Below are positions 48,910-60,655 of a DNA stretch of 64,000 nt, one piece after another. The notes below the pieces were generated by a model. It made no database searches and was not told where the DNA came from. It was given only the letters and a program-made list of their open reading frames with translations. The stretch's first letter is position 1; every line of letters starts with the position of its first letter. The stretch is from Linyphia triangularis (taxonomy: Eukaryota > Arthropoda > Arachnida > Araneae > Linyphiidae), in the NCBI GenBank assembly GCA_963978545.1, contig OZ021725.1, positions 7,892,346-7,956,345 of the forward strand, given 5' to 3'. The translations under genes were made by a program, and so were the position numbers.

Positions 48910-49089
48910 TTGGTTGTTTTCAGATTATCTGGCGCCGTCAGCAACACGAGGGCTATAATGCGCCGAAACATTTCGTCATTAGACAAGCCAACATACATTT
49001 ACAAACATCCGTGCCTAACACTGGACTCGGAACCCGCAACCTCGCGGTCTAGAAGCCAGCACGCTAACCACTATACCGTTTGGTCGGCT
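48910..49089 (-). mobile_element. SINE A with exact 13-bp TSD
   Basis: TSD CCATTGAAAATGG at 48897-48909 and 49090-49102. The extra-C B box is on the minus strand. It is inserted in the hAT-like element. Confidence 0.93.
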
Positions 49090-49455
49090 CCATTGAAAAT
49101 GGTATTTCTTCGTCATAAATCGATATTAATGCTAGAATTAAAAAAATTCGGCTGCAGAAGTTATGAAGGTCCACTGCTAAACGATACAGATTATTTTAGT
49201 CAATTTTATGTAATATTTTTTCTGGATTAATATTTTTATCCGAATATTAAATCAAATAAAGCATTTGTTGTCGTTAAAAAAATGTGTTTTTTTCTACATG
49301 ACAACAGTATAAATTGAGTAAAATAATTTAGAAGTTTGCTTTTTACACAAGTACATGTACAACATGCCTATTCAAGTTTGAAAAAGTCAGTTAAAAGAAT
49401 TAGTAACAGAAGTCATTCAAAAAATAATAATGAAAAGGTACTAAATGCTTTAATA

Positions 49456-49915
49456 CAGTAGAATCTCGATTAACCGACCTAATTCGGACCAAAGGTAGGT
49501 CGGTTAGCGAAAATTCCGGATAAAAGAGAGTTGTAAAAAACAATAAAAAGTAAATGATTTTCGTTTATTGAATACAGAACTATTAATGTTTTTTTATGAC
49601 ATAATTGTTGGAAATGAATTTTTGTTGCAATAATCTTGATAATCTTTGTTTCGCTGCTCTATCTCGGAGTCTTTTTGAAGGCAATAGTTCAGTTTGATCT
49701 GTATCCGAAAGTTGCTCTAACCATGTCAGTTCTTTAGAAAAACAGTCAAAAGCCTCACCATTACTTATGTAACTTTAGAGCAAGGGTAAAGATTACGGTT
49801 TAAAAAGGAACAAATGATGTATTACTCATTTGGGAGATTTTTGATGTCGACTAAATGATTGCCGGTTAACAGATAGTTCAGTATAAAGGAGGGACGGTTA
49901 ATCGAGGTTCTACTG
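49456..49915. mobile_element. pogo/Tigger-like element with TA TSD
   Basis: CAGTAGAATCTCGATTAACC at the left and GGTTAATCGAGGTTCTACTG at the right, 460 bp, flanked by TA (49454-49455, 49916-49917). This end sequence and TA duplication are typical of pogo-like Tc1/mariner elements. Internally deleted. Confidence 0.85.
49583..49765 (-). pseudogene. Possible pogo-like transposase C-terminal tail
   Basis: On the minus strand about 60 codons are open up to a TAA at 49583-49585. They read ...FSKELTWLEQLSDTDQ... and end in a basic, Leu/Gln-rich tail (LRDRAAKQRLSRLLQQ). The position, just inside the right transposon end in antisense, fits the 3' end of a deleted transposase. No catalytic motif is present. 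It could instead be a chance frame. Confidence 0.4.
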
Positions 49916-50119
49916 TATTTACTATTTATTACTTACTTATTAGTTTTAGTTTTCGGTTTTTAATCAATTTGCCAACTTCAGGTATTGCAAATTTCAGTAA
50001 TACCACCCATTCCATTTTTAGAGGGTTTTACATTCCCACTTTTATTGTAAAGGGCGCCAAAACTCATTCTTGAACACACAGCATTTTGCTCTTAGGGCGG
50101 CCTTGGTCTGACCTAAGGC

Positions 50120-50405
50120 AATAGAGAAACGTGCGTAAAAGTAGCCATTTAGTGACAGATCCAAACCTAAAACTTGATAGGAAGCATTTGTCATTGACAT
50201 CAAGTGTTTCTGACAAGTTTTCCATTTTCAGTTCGTTTGGATAACGGGAAGTGGGTTTATTAGTCATCCAAAGCAACAATAGTAACGTGTGTAAAAGTGG
50301 TGTTTTAGTGACAGTGATAACCCCCAAAACTTAATGGAATGTATTGTCTTTGACATGGAATCCATCTGCCAAATTTCAGATGGATTGGAGAACGGCAAAT
50401 GGGTC
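50120..50405 (+). repeat. Family D fragments
   Basis: 'agcaatttagtgacagatcc'-type text and two repeats of 'aaacttgataggaagcatt' and 'aaacttaatggaatgtattg', followed by 'tctgccaaatttcagatgg'. It abuts element H. Confidence 0.5.
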
Positions 50406-50410
50406 AATTA

Positions 50411-51432
50411 TAGAGGTCGGAAATATCGATCAAAATAGATATCGATACTATATCGTTGCATAGAAAAAAATATCGATACTATATCGTTGCATAGAAGAAA
50501 AAATCGATACTATATCTTTGCATAGAAAAAAATATCGATACTATATCGTTGGATAGAAAAAAATATCGATACTATATCGTTGGATAGAAAAAAATATCGA
50601 TACTATATCATTGCATGAAAAAAATATCGATACTATATCGTTGCATGAAAAAAAAATCGATACTATATCGTTGCATAGAAGAAAAAATCGATACTATATC
50701 TTTGCATAAAAAAAAAAGTATCGATACTCTATCGTTGCATAGAAAAAAATATCGATACTATATAGTTGGATAGAAAAAAAATCGATACTATATCGTTGCA
50801 TGAAAAAAATATCGATACTATATCGTTGCATGAAAAAAAAATCGATACTATATCGTTGCATGAAAAAAAATCGATACTATATCGTTGCATAGAAGAAAAA
50901 ATCGATACTATATCTTTGCATAGAAAAAAAAGTATCGATACTCTATCGTTGTATAGAAAAAAATATCGATACTATATAGTTGGATAGAAAAAAATATCGA
51001 TATATGATTTTTTTAATTTGATTTTCAATTTTGTCAGAAACAAAGTTTTTCGGGGCAAATTTCTACTTTTCATAATTGCTTTTTTGTAAGATGACTACTT
51101 TTTCAACTGAAATGGATCTCTCTTACAAATAAAAAGTTATATTTTCGCTTAGTTGGTGCAGTGATTTTAAGAAAAATTTAGATAATTTTCAATAGTTTTA
51201 AAGTGTATGGAAAATATTGAATATTCGTGCCGTTTTAACAGTCTCTCAGCCAAGTTCAAATTTTAATTTTGAAGTTTTTGAAAAGGGAATAAATAAAATC
51301 AAAAAAATGCATGGAACTACAAAAAGATCATCAAAAAACTAAAAATGTTTGAAAATATCGATATATCGGTGACTTTTATCAATATTTTTAATATCGATAT
51401 TTTTTTAGAAATATCGATATATCGCCGACCTA
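50411..51432 (-). mobile_element. Element H, copy 2, with minisatellite
   Basis: TAGAGGTCGGAAATATCG at the left and ATATCGCCGACCTA at the right. The body at 51040-51420 is the reverse complement of 27810-28240. One terminal zone is expanded into the array at 50418-51003, so the copy is about twice as long as copy 1. Confidence 0.75.
50418..51003. repeat. Minisatellite, ~18 units of ~31-33 bp
   Basis: The unit contains 'atcgatactatatcgttgca' followed by 'tagaaaaaaat' with variants (gttgga, ctttgca, gaagaaaaa). The same sequence occurs once in H copy 1 (28238-28283, reverse). Block order of variants repeats, indicating multi-unit duplication. Frames reading DTISLHEKK are artefacts. Confidence 0.93.
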
Positions 51433-52019
51433 TTGTTAATTAGTCTTCCGTAAAACTTTATGCCACACAAAATTTAATCAATAATTAATGTGTTTTCTTA
51501 ATTCACAATACCGAAACTGAATGTAATAATTTTAATCTGACAAAAAAACTTCCTCAGTTTTTGATTTGGGGCTTTACTTCCTATACGTCAAATTAAAAAG
51601 ATTTCTGATACAAAGTCCATATCCAAGTACAGAGAACTAAAACTGTAGTATTTACTCTTATGAAACCAGGGACCAAAATAATCCATCGTTGCCATGGCAA
51701 CTGATTGCCTTAATTACCTCAAAGGGAAGGAATGGAATACTATTAAGGCAAACAAGATGATCTTCCCCTTGCAAAAATTGATTATCTAATTTTAGGTGCA
51801 CATCTGAACCCTTCAGATTGAATGACTCAACGTATAAAAATAGAAACATTGCAAAAAGAGTATTTCCATGCAACAAATGCTTTATATCGGTATTCCTCGC
51901 TCATTTTTGTAAAAGAGCTTCATTATGTCGAGCTTTCAAAGTGACTGCAGTGACTTTTTGTGTAGAAGTACAATTTGAGCAATAATAGATTTTAAATTAA
52001 AAAAATTTAAATATTATTT
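51433..52019. other. Unassigned stretch
   Basis: A minus-strand frame at 51658-51876 lacks a recognised domain. No repeat match noted. Confidence 0.4.
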
Positions 52020-52152
52020 CAATAATATAAACCATGAAAGCAAAGTTTTTAATAGATATCCTTTATATGCATAGCCAATTTTCTATATTCATTAACAAAG
52101 CGCCGTTTCTGTTGCCAGAGTGTGTTTGGTGTTTGCATCTAATTTAACATAT
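52020..52152 (+). repeat. Family D fragment, cut by L
   Basis: 'tcctttatatgcatagccaa', 'aacaaagcgccgtttctgtt' and 'ggtgtttgcatctaattt' match D, which stops where the L copy begins. Confidence 0.6.
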
Positions 52153-52525
52153 TGTTACGAATTTTTCTATATTTGTAAATATTTCGTAGTGTTAATTTTG
52201 TAAATAGGAAAATTTATGTACATTTTGCATAAGGCAGTGCAATAGTTAGTCTTAAGTTGGCTTCCCTGCAATATGGGTCTTAATGCTTGATAACGAGTTT
52301 TACAGAGATAACGCTGGGAAGCGAGTTTTACAAGGAGCAGGGAATTTAACATTATGGTAGTGGCAATCTCGCCAACTTGGCGAGATAGAGCTAAGATGGC
52401 GACGGTTTTGGCGACTAATTTTTGTCAACAATGGTCGCCAAGTTTGGCGACACTTGGCGATTTCTCGCCAAATTTGGCGACAAAAATTAGTCCAAGTAAA
52501 CCGTCGCCAAGTTTGCTTAAAATTA
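52153..52525 (+). mobile_element. LTR-like element L, plus orientation, truncated
   Basis: Starts TGTTACGAATTTTTC, the outer end of family L. It has TTGGCGA/TCGCCAA words at 52370-52515 and then stops before the TATA region. Confidence 0.65.
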
Positions 52526-52539
52526 TAACTAGTTATTTT

Positions 52540-53095
52540 TATTTTAAATCCTTTAACTTCGATTTTGTATGTATGTTTGTGGTCATGTTTGTTGATGGCG
52601 GCCAAATCTGCGGAGGCCTAATTAACCCCCTTGCCGTCATCCAATTTGGCTGAAACTTGGCAGATACATTCGATGCCGATGACAATGCTTTGTATCGAAT
52701 TTTGGCGGCTGTCACTGTCACTAAAAGGTCGTTTTTGCTGAATACTAATAAACCAGCTTGACGTCATCCAATCGCGCTGAAATAGCATTGAACCGATCAT
52801 TGAAGAAACTCTTACTATGCTGTCAAAATTGTTTTAGTAAATAAATAATAAAATAATTTGTTTTAATCATAATAAATAATATTTGTTTAATCATACATAA
52901 ATTCGCATTCATTTTAATGAATAAATTCTGGAAAGTAATTAACCGCACATTTTGCTGATAGAGATATTTTTAATATTTAAAATTAGCACCAATTGGCAAC
53001 ACCCAGCACACGTTGGCAACGGAAACAGTGTTTTGTTAATGAATATAAAAATCGATGATGCATATAAAGGATTTATATTTAAAACTTTGTTTTTA
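52540..53095 (-). repeat. Family D copy, reverse
   Basis: 'ggaggcctaattaaccccct', 'tgaaacttggcagatac', 'actaaaaggtc' and 'aattagcaccaa..tggcaac' in reverse D order, ending 'gcatataaaggatttatatt'. It contains the short 'aaataaataataaaat' seed near 52840. Confidence 0.65.
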
Positions 53096-53685
53096 TGTGT
53101 TTTATTAGTAGTTGGTCAATGTAGCAATTCAGAATACTTGTCATGGGAAATATGTTGGGGTTCTGGAAAATTGAACAATTCTGGCCGAAACTCGACCATC
53201 GTTCCACAATATATGATTTTTTTTTTAAATAAACATGTTAAAAATACCACAAAACTAATTTTTTTTTCACTCCTTCCTTCCTTTTTAAATAAAATATTTC
53301 AATTTTAAAACTGTGCAGTAACTAATCAAAATTTCCTGTATAATTTATCTATCATTGGGTGAGATTGATTAATATAAGTAACAACGGCCGATTTACGACG
53401 TTCCACGTCGGAGCTCTAAATGTCAAACCATTGTGCACACAAAGCTGTGCAACTGGGTTATTTCTTCAGGTTATTACTAAGTCCAAAGAAGCTTGTTTGT
53501 GCTGATCAAGCAAGCTTGATTTCATTAAAAATTGCCTTTGAACTATTTTTAAGTCAAACTAGCTAAATTCGTCTTTGCATTGAATCCATATTTCGACTGA
53601 TTTATTCAAATTACAGATAGACGACAAAATTATCTTAACTGAGTTTTTAGTTGTTAGTTTCATCGATATTTAACTATATGTAGTG
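53096..53685. other. Unassigned stretch
   Basis: The frame at 52952-53308 starts in repeat D and runs into T-runs, so it is not a gene. The remainder has no match. Confidence 0.4.
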
Positions 53686-54690
53686 ACTAGCTGAATACCC
53701 GTGCTGCGCTACGAAATTTTACCATTAGCATTTTAGAGATCAAAAGACCATTCACGTATTCTACACTTCAGACGTTTGCACCCATTTCGATCCCGACAAA
53801 TTCATTTATCAAAATAGAAAACTTTCCTTTGTTGACAATTTTAACGAAATTTATAATTGTGAATACTATATTGGAAAGAGGCATTTGAATATCCCTCGTT
53901 TAGAAAGTATAATTCCCTTCGGACCCTTTTAATTACGTAATCGAGATTGAAATAGTTTATTGTGTTTATGTTTGCTCTTTGTTCTAAATTTCGAAGTAGT
54001 AGCTGTATTGGAATTGAGACATTAAAATAATCCTCGTATAGTTTCAATGTTGCGTCGACTTTTCATCCCTTAAAAATTCGTTAATCGATATTGGAATAAC
54101 TTTTTTTTTTTTAAATTTGTCCTTTTAACATTTGCACCAAATATCAGAATTATGACTACATTGGAAGAGGAACATTCGGATATCCCTCGTTTGGAACATT
54201 TAACCCCTTTTCGACTCCATATAGTAGGTTAATCGAGAACGGAATAGCTTACTTTTTCTATGTTTATCTTTTTTGACATTTGTACCAATTTTCAAAGTTG
54301 TGACCAAATGGGAAGTGGGACATTCGAATATCTCTCTTTTGGAACGTTAAACCCCTTTTCGGCCCCTTAAAGTGGGTTAATCGAGATCGGAGTAGCTTAC
54401 TTTTTCTATTTTTACCATTGTTGATATTTGTGCCGATTTTTAGAGTTGTGACCAAATGGGAAGTGGGAAATTCGAATGTCCCCCGTTTGGAACGTTTAAC
54501 CCCTTTTCGACCCCTTAAAGTGGGTTAATCGAGATCGGAATAGCTTACTTTTTCTATTTTTACCATTGTTGATATTTGTGCCGATTTTCAGAATTGTGAG
54601 TAGGTGGGAAGTGGGAGAATTATTGATTAATGAGTGAGTCAGTGAATGAGTGAGTGAGTGAGGGCTTTGCCTTATATATATAGAGATTCT
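53686..54690 (+). repeat. Dispersed repeat K with internal ~120-bp tandem units
   Basis: Starts 'tgactagctgaatacccgtg' and 'ctgcgctacg', ends 'gagtgagggctttgccttat' and 'atatatagag'. Internal units repeat 'accccttttcgaccccttaa', 'gtgggttaatcgagatcgga', 'atagcttactttttctat' and 'agttgtgaccaaatgggaag', less conserved toward the start. A GAGT-like run sits at 54630-54662. The start/end style is common in arthropod dispersed repeats; the class is open. Confidence 0.6.
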
Positions 54691-54879
54691 AATTTTATCT
54701 ATTAATTATTTAATGAGTCAATACCAATTCACCGAACTGTTTAATTTTTGCATACAACTGCACACTTCGAAAAGCCTTCCAACACATTTTCCCAAAATTC
54801 TGACAATTGTCGATTGCCTGTAATTTCCTCCATTCTTTAATTTAATGGTAGAGGCACAACATTTGTCTGAATACCCAAA

Positions 54880-55940
54880 TACACTGAAAGATGACCTGCA
54901 AGTTTCAGTGATCCACCGAACATCATTTTGAATTTTGTATGCAATGTAGGAAACGTCAACATAATATTTATCGCCAACTTGGCCCATTTTTTTTAAAAGA
55001 TGCAATAATTTGGCGTCAGAGATTTGAAATCGTCTGCACCCTTCCTCGTTGAAAATTAAAGAGAGGTGGATAACCAAATAAATAATAGTTCGAGAGGCGA
55101 CTGCAATTTTTGGACCCCATCGAGCATCATTCTGAATTTTTTATAGAAATTGGAGAAAAGTGAGTAGATTACGAATTCACTGGTCTGCTGTGGCAAAAAT
55201 GGCCGAAACTGATCAAAAATCGACTTGGAATGAGTTGAACTAAAATTCGATTTCCAAATATGTCCTAACTTGGTAAAAAGATAACAAACTTTTTCGTCTG
55301 GCAACCCACTGCATTTTGATTTTCAATGAGAAAAAGCGCAAACGATATCTGATCTCTGGCTCGGAAAACTTGTATCTTTTAAAAATAAGCCAAAATGGCA
55401 ACATCAGTTACGTCATCAGTGACGTAATGTTTATTGCCAATTTGGCTCATTTGTGAAAGATGCAAGTAAGCCATAGCCACACATCCGAATCGTCTGCAAC
55501 CTTCTTAATTCAAAATTAAAGAGTGAGGATTGCCAAATACAAAAAAAAAAAAAAAATGCTCATTATTTGGCAAGCTATGGCCCATTTGGCAATTGGATTT
55601 AGTTCAACTTATTAAAAGTGACCAGTTTCGGCCATTTTTGCCACGGCAGACCATTTCGTAATCCACACACTTTTCTCCAATTTCTATAAAAAATTCAGAA
55701 TGATGTTCGATGGAGTCCAAAAATTGCAGTCGCCTCTCAGTCTATACGAATACTTATTACTTGGCAAGTTATGACATACTTAGCAATTGGATTTAGTTCT
55801 AAGTTGTTTTTTTAATAGTTACTGCCATTTTTGTACCTGCAGACCAGTATATTCAGAATCTAATAAGCATTGTTTTAGATTCTATAAAAAAATTCAGAAA
55901 ACTCAATGTATCTAAACTTGCAGTCAACTCAGACTAAAGT
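54880..55940. mobile_element. Old foldback element F, split by a younger F
   Basis: 54880-55085 has diverged left-side F text ('ccgaacatcattttgaattt', 'cgccaacttggcccatt', 'aatcgtctgcaccc'). 55745-55940 has diverged right-side text ('ttggcaagttatgacat', 'attcagaaaactc', 'cttgcagtcaactcagacta'). The younger F copy sits between them. Confidence 0.7.
55086..55744. mobile_element. Foldback element F, copy 8
   Basis: TAGTTCGAGAGGCGACTGC to GCAGTCGCCTCTCAGTCTA, 659 bp. The centre is TTACGTCATCAGTGACGTAA near 55408. The arms are well matched. It is nested at a TA inside an older F copy. Confidence 0.87.
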
Positions 55941-56274
55941 AAATTCGGGTCTAAAGGGGGCAAACTAGATTCTTAATCACATTCCATAAAGTTGTCATTC
56001 TAACTGCGAAGTCAGTCAAGCAGTATCTGTACTCTCTAAAGAAGGGAACATCACGAGCTCCACACCCTTCCAATCCTCTCCTATTTATTTTCTCGTCTGC
56101 AGATGCTTCTTTCTTCAGCAGTAAATTTCACATGCCTGTCAACTCCCTGTTATACACTCAGAACACACACTCCCCAGAAACCACCGCCACCACGGCGGTC
56201 ACAGATAACACCATTCCCAAAATCATAATAAGCATAAAAAAAAAAAACTTTTAGCAGACGATAACCCACTCACC
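55941..56274. other. C-rich unassigned patch
   Basis: 'tctcgtctgcagatgc' (56091), 'ccaccgccaccacggcggtc' (56180) and 'agcagacgataacc' (56253). Open frames are short. No gene. Confidence 0.35.
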
Positions 56275-56345
56275 CTTTTCGCAAACGATCCCACGCTTCC
56301 GCATCCATCCACCCCCGCCTACACCACTCCTTCGAAGAAGATGGA
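56275..56345 (+). repeat. Direct repeat, left of satellite
   Basis: 'cgatcccacgcttcc', 'ccacccccgc', 'caccactcc' and 'tcgaaga' recur in the same order and strand at 62336-62394. The pair brackets the satellite. Confidence 0.75.
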
Positions 56346-56384
56346 GAGAAAGAAGAGAATTTTCTTTTGATAGTTTTCCATCCA

Positions 56385-59300
56385 TTCGAATATCGTCTGT
56401 TCAGTTTGCATTTTTTTTAGATTTATTTATTTTGATGGTTTTTCATACATTGGGATATCGTTTGTTTAGTTTTAGTTTTTGTCAAATTGACTTATTTTGA
56501 TAGTTTTCGATTCATTGGGATATCGTCTGTTTAGTTTTAATTTTTGTCGAATTGACTTATTGTGATAGTTTTCGATCCATTAGGATATCGACTGTTTGGT
56601 TTTATTTTTTGCCAAATTGCATTATTTTGATAGTTTTCGATCCATTGGGATATCGTCTGTTTAGTTTTAATTTTTGTCGAATTGACTTATTGTGATAGTT
56701 TTCGATCCATTAGAATATCGACTGTTTAGTTTTAATTTTTGCCAAATTGCATTATTTTGATAGTTTTCGATCCATTGGGATATCGTCTGTTTAGTTTTAA
56801 TTTTTGTCGAATTGACTTATTGTGATAGTTTTCGATCCATTAGGATATCGACTGTTTAGTTTTAATTTTTGTCGAATTGACTTATTTTGATAGTTTTCGA
56901 TCCATTGGGATATCGTCTGTTTAGTTTTAATTTTTGTCGAATTGACTTATTGTGATAGTTTTCGATCCATTAGGATATCGACTGTTTGGTTTTATTTTTT
57001 GCCAAATTGCATTATTTTGATAGTTTTCGATCCATTGGGATATCGTCTGTTTAGTTTTAATTTTTGTCGAATTGACTTATTGTGATAGTTTTCGATCCAT
57101 TAGGATATCGACTGTTTGGTTTTAATTTTTGCCAAATTGCATTATTTTGATAGTTTTCGATCCATTGGGATATCGTCTGTTTAGTTTTAATTTTTGTCGA
57201 ATTGACTTATTGTGATAGTTTTCGATCCATTAGAATATCGACTGTTTAGTTTTAATTTTTGCCAAATTGCATTATTTTGATAGTTTTCGATTCATTGGGA
57301 TATCGTCTGTTTAGTTTTAATTTTAGTCAAAATTATTTATTTTGGAAGGTTTTGATCGATTGGGTTATCGACTGTATGGTTTTATTTTTTGCCAAATTGC
57401 ATTATTTTGATAGTTTTCGATCCCTTGGGATATCGTCTGTTTAGTTTTAATTTTTGTCGAATTGACTTATTGTGATAGTTTTCGATCCATTAGGATATCG
57501 ACTGTTTGGTTTTAATTTTTGCCAAATTGCATTATTTTGATAGTTTTCGATCCATTGGGATATCGTCTGTTTAGTTTTAATTTTTGTCGAATTGACTTAT
57601 TGTGATAGTTTTCGATCCATTAGGATATCGACTGTTTGGTTTTAATTTTTGCCAAATTGCATTATTTTGATAGTTTTCGATCCATTGGGATATCGTCTGT
57701 TTAGTTTTAATTTTTGTCGAATTGACTTATTGTGATAGTTTTCGATCCATTAGGATATCGACTGTTTGGTTTTATTTTTTGCCAAATTGCATTATTTTGA
57801 TAGTTTTCGATCCCTTGGGATATCGTCTGTTTAGTTTTAATTTTTGTCGAATTGACTTATTGTGATAGTTTTCGATCCATTAGGATATCGACTGTTTGGT
57901 TTTAATTTTTGCCAAATTGCATTATTTTGATAGTTTTCGATCCATTGGGATATCGTCTGTTTAGTTTTAATTTTTGTCGAATTGACTTATTGTGATAGTT
58001 TTCGATCCATTAGGATATCGACTGTTTGGTTTTAATTTTTGCCAAATTGCATTATTTTGATAGTTTTCGATCCATTGGGATATCGTCTGTTTAGTTTTAA
58101 TTTTTGTCGAATTGACTTATTGTGATAGTTTTCGATCCATTAGGATATCGACTGTTTGGTTTTAATTTTTGCCAAATTGCATTATTTTGATAGTTTTCGA
58201 TCCATTGGGATATCGTCTGTTTAGTTTTAATTTTTGTCGAATTGACTTATTGTGATAGTTTTCGATCCATTAGGATATCGACTGTTTGGTTTTAATTTTT
58301 GCCAAATTGCATTATTTTGATAGTTTTCGATCCATTGGGATATCGTCTGTTTAGTTTTAATTTTTGTCGAATTGACTTATTGTGATAGTTTTCGATCCAT
58401 TAGGATATCGACTGTTTGGTTTTAATTTTTGCCAAATTGCATTATTTTGATAGTTTTCGATCCATTGGGATATCGTCTGTTTAGTTTTAATTTTTGTCGA
58501 ATTGACTTATTGTGATAGTTTTCGATCCATTAGGATATCGACTGTTTGGTTTTAATTTTTGCCAAATTGCATTATTTTGATAGTTTTCGATCCATTGGGA
58601 TATCGTCTGTTTAGTTTTAATTTTTGTCGAATTGACTTATTGTGATAGTTTTCGATCCATTAGGATATCGACTGTTTGGTTTTATTTTTTGCCAAATTGC
58701 ATTATTTTGATAGTTTTCGATCCCTTGGGATATCGTCTGTTTAGTTTTAATTTTTGTCGAATTGACTTATTGTGATAGTTTTCGATCCATTAGGATATCG
58801 ACTGTTTGGTTTTAATTTTTGCCAAATTGCATTATTTTGATAGTTTTCGATCCATTGGGATATCGTCTGTTTAGTTTTAATTTTTGTCGAATTGACTTAT
58901 TGTGATAGTTTTCGATCCATTAGGATATCGACTGTTTGGTTTTAATTTTTGCCAAATTGCATTATTTTGATAGTTTTCGATCCATTGGGATATCGTCTGT
59001 TTAGTTTTAATTTTTGTCGAATTGACTTATTGTGATAGTTTTCGATCCATTAGGATATCGACTGTTTGGTTTTAATTTTTGCCAAATTGCATTATTTTGA
59101 TAGTTTTCGATCCATTGGGATATCGTCTGTTTAGTTTTAATTTTTGTCGAATTGACTTATTGTGATAGTTTTCGATCCATTAGGATATCGACTGTTTGGT
59201 TTTAATTTTTGCCAAATTGCATTATTTTGATAGTTTTCGATCCATTGGGATATCGTCTGTTTAGTTTTAATTTTTGTCGAATTGACTTATTGTGATAGTT

Positions 59301-60655
59301 TTCGATCCATTAGGATATCGACTGTTTGGTTTTAATTTTTGCCAAATTGCATTATTTTGATAGTTTTCGATCCATTGGGATATCGTCTGTTTAGTTTTAA
59401 TTTTTGTCGAATTGACTTATTGTGATAGTTTTCGATCCATTAGGATATCGACTGTTTGGTTTTAATTTTTGCCAAATTGCATTATTTTGATAGTTTTCGA
59501 TCCATTGGGATATCGTCTGTTTAGTTTTAATTTTTGTCGAATTGACTTATTGTGATAGTTTTCGATCCATTAGGATATCGACTGTTTGGTTTTAATTTTT
59601 GCCAAATTGCATTATTTTGATAGTTTTCGATCCCTTGGGATATCGTCTGTTTAGTTTTAATTTTTGTCGAATTGACTTATTGTGATAGTTTTCGATCCAT
59701 TAGGATATCGACTGTTTGGTTTTAATTTTTGCCAAATTGCATTATTTTGATAGTTTTCGATCCATTGGGATATCGTCTGTTTAGTTTTAATTTTTGTCGA
59801 ATTGACTTATTGTGATAGTTTTCGATCCATTAGGATATCGACTGTTTGGTTTTATTTTTTGCCAAATTGCATTATTTTGATAGTTTTCGATCCCTTGGGA
59901 TATCGTCTGTTTAGTTTTAATTTTTGTCGAATTGACTTATTGTGATAGTTTTCGATCCATTAGGATATCGACTGTTTGGTTTTATTTTTTGCCAAATTGC
60001 ATTATTTTGATAGTTTTCGATCCCTTGGGATATCGTCTGTTTAGTTTTAATTTTTGTCGAATTGACTTATTGTGATAGTTTTCGATCCATTAGGATATCG
60101 ACTGTTTGGTTTTAATTTTTGCCAAATTGCATTATTTTGATAGTTTTCGATCCATTGGGATATCGTCTGTTTAGTTTTAATTTTTGTCGAATTGACTTAT
60201 TGTGATAGTTTTCGATCCATTAGGATATCGACTGTTTGGTTTTAATTTTTGCCAAATTGCATTATTTTGATAGTTTTCGATCCATTGGGATATCGTCTGT
60301 TTAGTTTTAATTTTTGTCGAATTGACTTATTGTGATAGTTTTCGATCCATTAGGATATCGACTGTTTGGTTTTATTTTTTGCCAAATTGCATTATTTTGA
60401 TAGTTTTCGATCCCTTGGGATATCGTCTGTTTAGTTTTAATTTTTGTCGAATTGACTTATTGTGATAGTTTTCGATCCATTAGGATATCGACTGTTTGGT
60501 TTTAATTTTTGCCAAATTGCATTATTTTGATAGTTTTCGATCCATTGGGATATCGTCTGTTTAGTTTTAATTTTTGTCGAATTGACTTATTGTGATAGTT
60601 TTCGATCCATTAGGATATCGACTGTTTGGTTTTAATTTTGTCAGATTGAATTATT
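56385..60655. repeat. Satellite: 65-bp monomers in 130-bp dimers
   Basis: Dimer period is exactly 130 bp, for example 'tccattggga' at 56641, 56771, 56901, 57031 and 57161. Monomer 1 has 'gatatcgtctgtttag' and 'gtcgaattgac'. Monomer 2 has 'gatatcgactgtttgg' and 'gccaaattgcatt'. There are about 33 dimers. Central units are almost identical, and the left edge (56385-56560) and a unit near 57310-57375 are diverged. The variant 'tcccttggga' recurs at 57811, 58721 and 59631, 910 bp apart (7 dimers). Confidence 0.97.

Larger units (their letters stand above)
48772..50107 (+). mobile_element. hAT-like element hosting SINE and pogo-like copies
   Basis: Starts CAGGGCCGGCCTAAGGCG and ends near TTAGGGCGGCCTTGGTCTG. 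'aggggcgccgaaac' and 'aagggcgccaaaact' are matching subterminal text. No 8-bp TSD is preserved. The length is inflated by two later insertions. Confidence 0.6.

Noticed and set aside
50766..50987. DTISLHEKK-repeat protein
   Set aside because: Translation of the H minisatellite; unit length varies and breaks frame.
52952..53308. 118-codon plus-strand frame
   Set aside because: Begins in repeat D and ends in T-rich DNA; D copies elsewhere have stops in this frame.
54718..55077. 119-codon minus-strand frame
   Set aside because: Lies over the old F element arm; not conserved as a frame in other F copies.
56385..60655. Possible CRISPR or regulatory array
   Set aside because: The alternating 65-bp monomers are both repeats; this is a satellite.
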